Source: Syntrophomonadaceae bacterium (GTDB lineage: Bacteria > Bacillota > Syntrophomonadia > Syntrophomonadales > Syntrophomonadaceae). Taken from it: DNA of 46,178 bases. Within the stretch, counting starts at the first letter, position 1. Each line of letters opens with the position of its first letter. Location: contig JAQUXM010000007.1 in NCBI GenBank assembly GCA_028692415.1, forward strand, positions 1 through 46,178. Direction: 5' to 3'. Under the pieces are notes generated by a model. It did not search any database, was not told the DNA's origin, and saw nothing but the letters and a program-made list of their open reading frames with translations. This document shows, piece by piece, positions 45,111 through 46,178 of this stretch. A program made the translations under genes and the position numbers.

Positions 45111-46178
45111 TTAAAGCATGTATTCCAAAAGCAGTTGCTCTTGCATTCGTTTCAAACCTATCTTTATGGAACGGGCTCTTACTTCGCCAATTCCTTCAAC
45201 ATCGTCCAATTCTTCTATACTGGCGCGTAATATGTGTCCCAGCAGACCAAAACGGCTTACTAGATTTTCAATAATAGTTATGGGAATGCGCGGTAGTTTA
45301 TGCAACATTCGATAGCCGCGCGAGGATATCTGTTGATCAAGATGGCTGCTGCTGGTCCCCAGGGATAGAATCCGGGATATGAATACCGCATCAGAAATAT
45401 CCTCTTCAAAGGCCTTCCTCATGCTGTTCATTAACTCCTGAGGTGATTTGTCATGGGAGTTTGAATAATCCTGGATAATAAACAACGCTTCTTCTTCCAC
45501 GCTGGCAATCATTTCATCCAATTGCATTTTTACCAGCCTGCCTTCGGTACCCAGTTCAATAATATAGTTTTCCAATTCGCCCGCTATGTTGAGCACTTTA
45601 AGACTGCGCCGGATGACTTTACAGACCTCGGAAACCGTAACCATATCTTCGAATTCGAGACCGCCCAGGCGCTGTAGTTCTCGAAGCAGCACATTCCGGT
45701 ATTTTTCCAGGGTCTGCAATGCTTGATTGGCTTTAACCAGGATTGAAGCGAGATCGCGCAGGCGAAAAACGATGTTTCCCTGATATAATGTTACTACCTT
45801 GCGGCGCTGGGATATGGCAACCACCAACTGCCCGGTTTGCCGGGCCAGTCTTTCCGCAGTTCGATGGCGAATCCCAGTTTCATTGGAGTGAATCGATGGA
45901 TCCGGGTCCATTTGCGCATTGGCAACCACTATCCGGGAAGCATCACCATTGGTTATGATGGCTCCATCCATCTTGGCCAATTCGTAAAGCCGGGCCGGCG
46001 TGAACTCGCAATCAATTTGAAAACCTCCGCTTACCAAATCCATAAGTTCAGGAGAATCCCCGACTACGATTAAACCACCGGTATCTGCATGCAGTACGTT
46101 TTCAATTCCTAATCTGAATACCGTACCCGGGGCCAACATCTGTAAATACCTTTTAAAATTGCCGTTATAAATCTCTTC
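45111..46178 (-). CDS. disA: DNA integrity scanning protein, diadenylate cyclase (5' end outside the window)
   Basis: DisA makes c-di-AMP from two ATP and scans DNA for branched structures. The DAC domain shows TGGLIVVGDSPE, FTPARLYELAKMDGAIIT with catalytic DGA, and NETGIRHRTAERLARQTGQL with RHR. A long helical spine follows, then a C-terminal helix-hairpin-helix domain (LGHILRASIEELDDVEGIGE, VRARSIKIGLKRM). The reading frame continues upstream of the first in-window ATG (46139) through EEIYNGNFKRYLQ to the edge. That matches the usual DisA N-terminus, so the true start is off the window. It ends 106 nt beyond a terminator. Confidence 0.96.
   Translation of the reverse strand, partial: EEIYNGNFKRYLQMLAPGTVFRLGIENVLHADTGGLIVVGDSPELMDLVSGGFQIDCEFTPARLYELAKMDGAIITNGDASRIVVANAQMDPDPSIHSNETGIRHRTAERLARQTGQLVVAISQRRKVVTLYQGNIVFRLRDLASILVKANQALQTLEKYRNVLLRELQRLGGLEFEDMVTVSEVCKVIRRSLKVLNIAGELENYIIELGTEGRLVKMQLDEMIASVEEEALFIIQDYSNSHDKSPQELMNSMRKAFEEDISDAVFISRILSLGTSSSHLDQQISSRGYRMLHKLPRIPITIIENLVSRFGLLGHILRASIEELDDVEGIGEVRARSIKIGLKRMQEQLLLEYML

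Overview
The window is a core housekeeping region of a low-to-mid GC, endospore-lineage Firmicute (class Clostridia). Gene content and order follow the Bacillus/Clostridia layout disA - yacL - ispD - ispF - gltX - cysE - cysS - mrnC - rlmB - sigH - rpmG - secE - nusG - rplKAJL - rpoBC - L7Ae - rpsLG - fusA - tuf - S10 operon. Sporulation sigma-H, a tRNA-Cys-type T-box leader and several protein signatures suggest a Syntrophomonas-like (Syntrophomonadaceae) anaerobe. That assignment is inference from memory of the families, not a search result. Nearly everything lies on the minus strand, so biological order runs from high to low coordinates. Only topB and one small gene beside disA are on the plus strand.

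Right part (46178 to about 30900, read leftwards): disA (5' end off the window); a small uncharacterised plus-strand gene; a flavodiiron protein fused to a C-terminal Fer4_19-type iron-sulfur domain; yacL (PIN/TRAM); ispD and ispF; a DUF1002/YpuA-like protein; gltX; a four-helix membrane protein; cysE-cysS behind a cysteine T-box; mrnC; thyX; rlmB; sigH. The gaps are full of repeats. They include at least four copies plus one fragment of a structured dispersed element of about 140 bp, a perfect 26-bp inverted repeat beside the T-box, and a 123-bp inverted-repeat element upstream of gltX.

Middle (about 30750 to 24800): a tRNA operon (Thr-TGT, Tyr-GTA, fMet-CAT, a 467-bp repeat-rich gap, Thr-GGT, Met-CAT), a second tuf, rpmG, secE, nusG, rplK, rplA, an L10-type leader with attenuator, rplJ and rplL. 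A bidirectional terminator ends this block.

Interruption (24800 to 18360): where rplL normally runs on towards rpoB, the window carries topB (plus strand) and, divergently, recD2, an alpha/beta hydrolase and a signal-peptide membrane protein. Transcription of rpoBC restarts from its own promoter, which has a 13-bp inverted repeat at the predicted start.

Left part (18200 to 1): rpoB, rpoC, then a promoter at the end of rpoC for the str operon (L7Ae-like, rpsL, rpsG, fusA, tuf). This continues into the S10/spc ribosomal genes rpsJ, rplC, rplD, rplW, rplB, rpsS, rplV, rpsC, rplP, rpmC, rpsQ, rplN, rplX and rplE (3' end off the window).

Most genes are conventional. The non-routine content is the structured repeat family, a hairpin that would bury the yacL ribosome binding site, the flavodiiron fusion, the repeat block inside the tRNA operon, and the two nearly identical EF-Tu genes that differ at a switch I residue.
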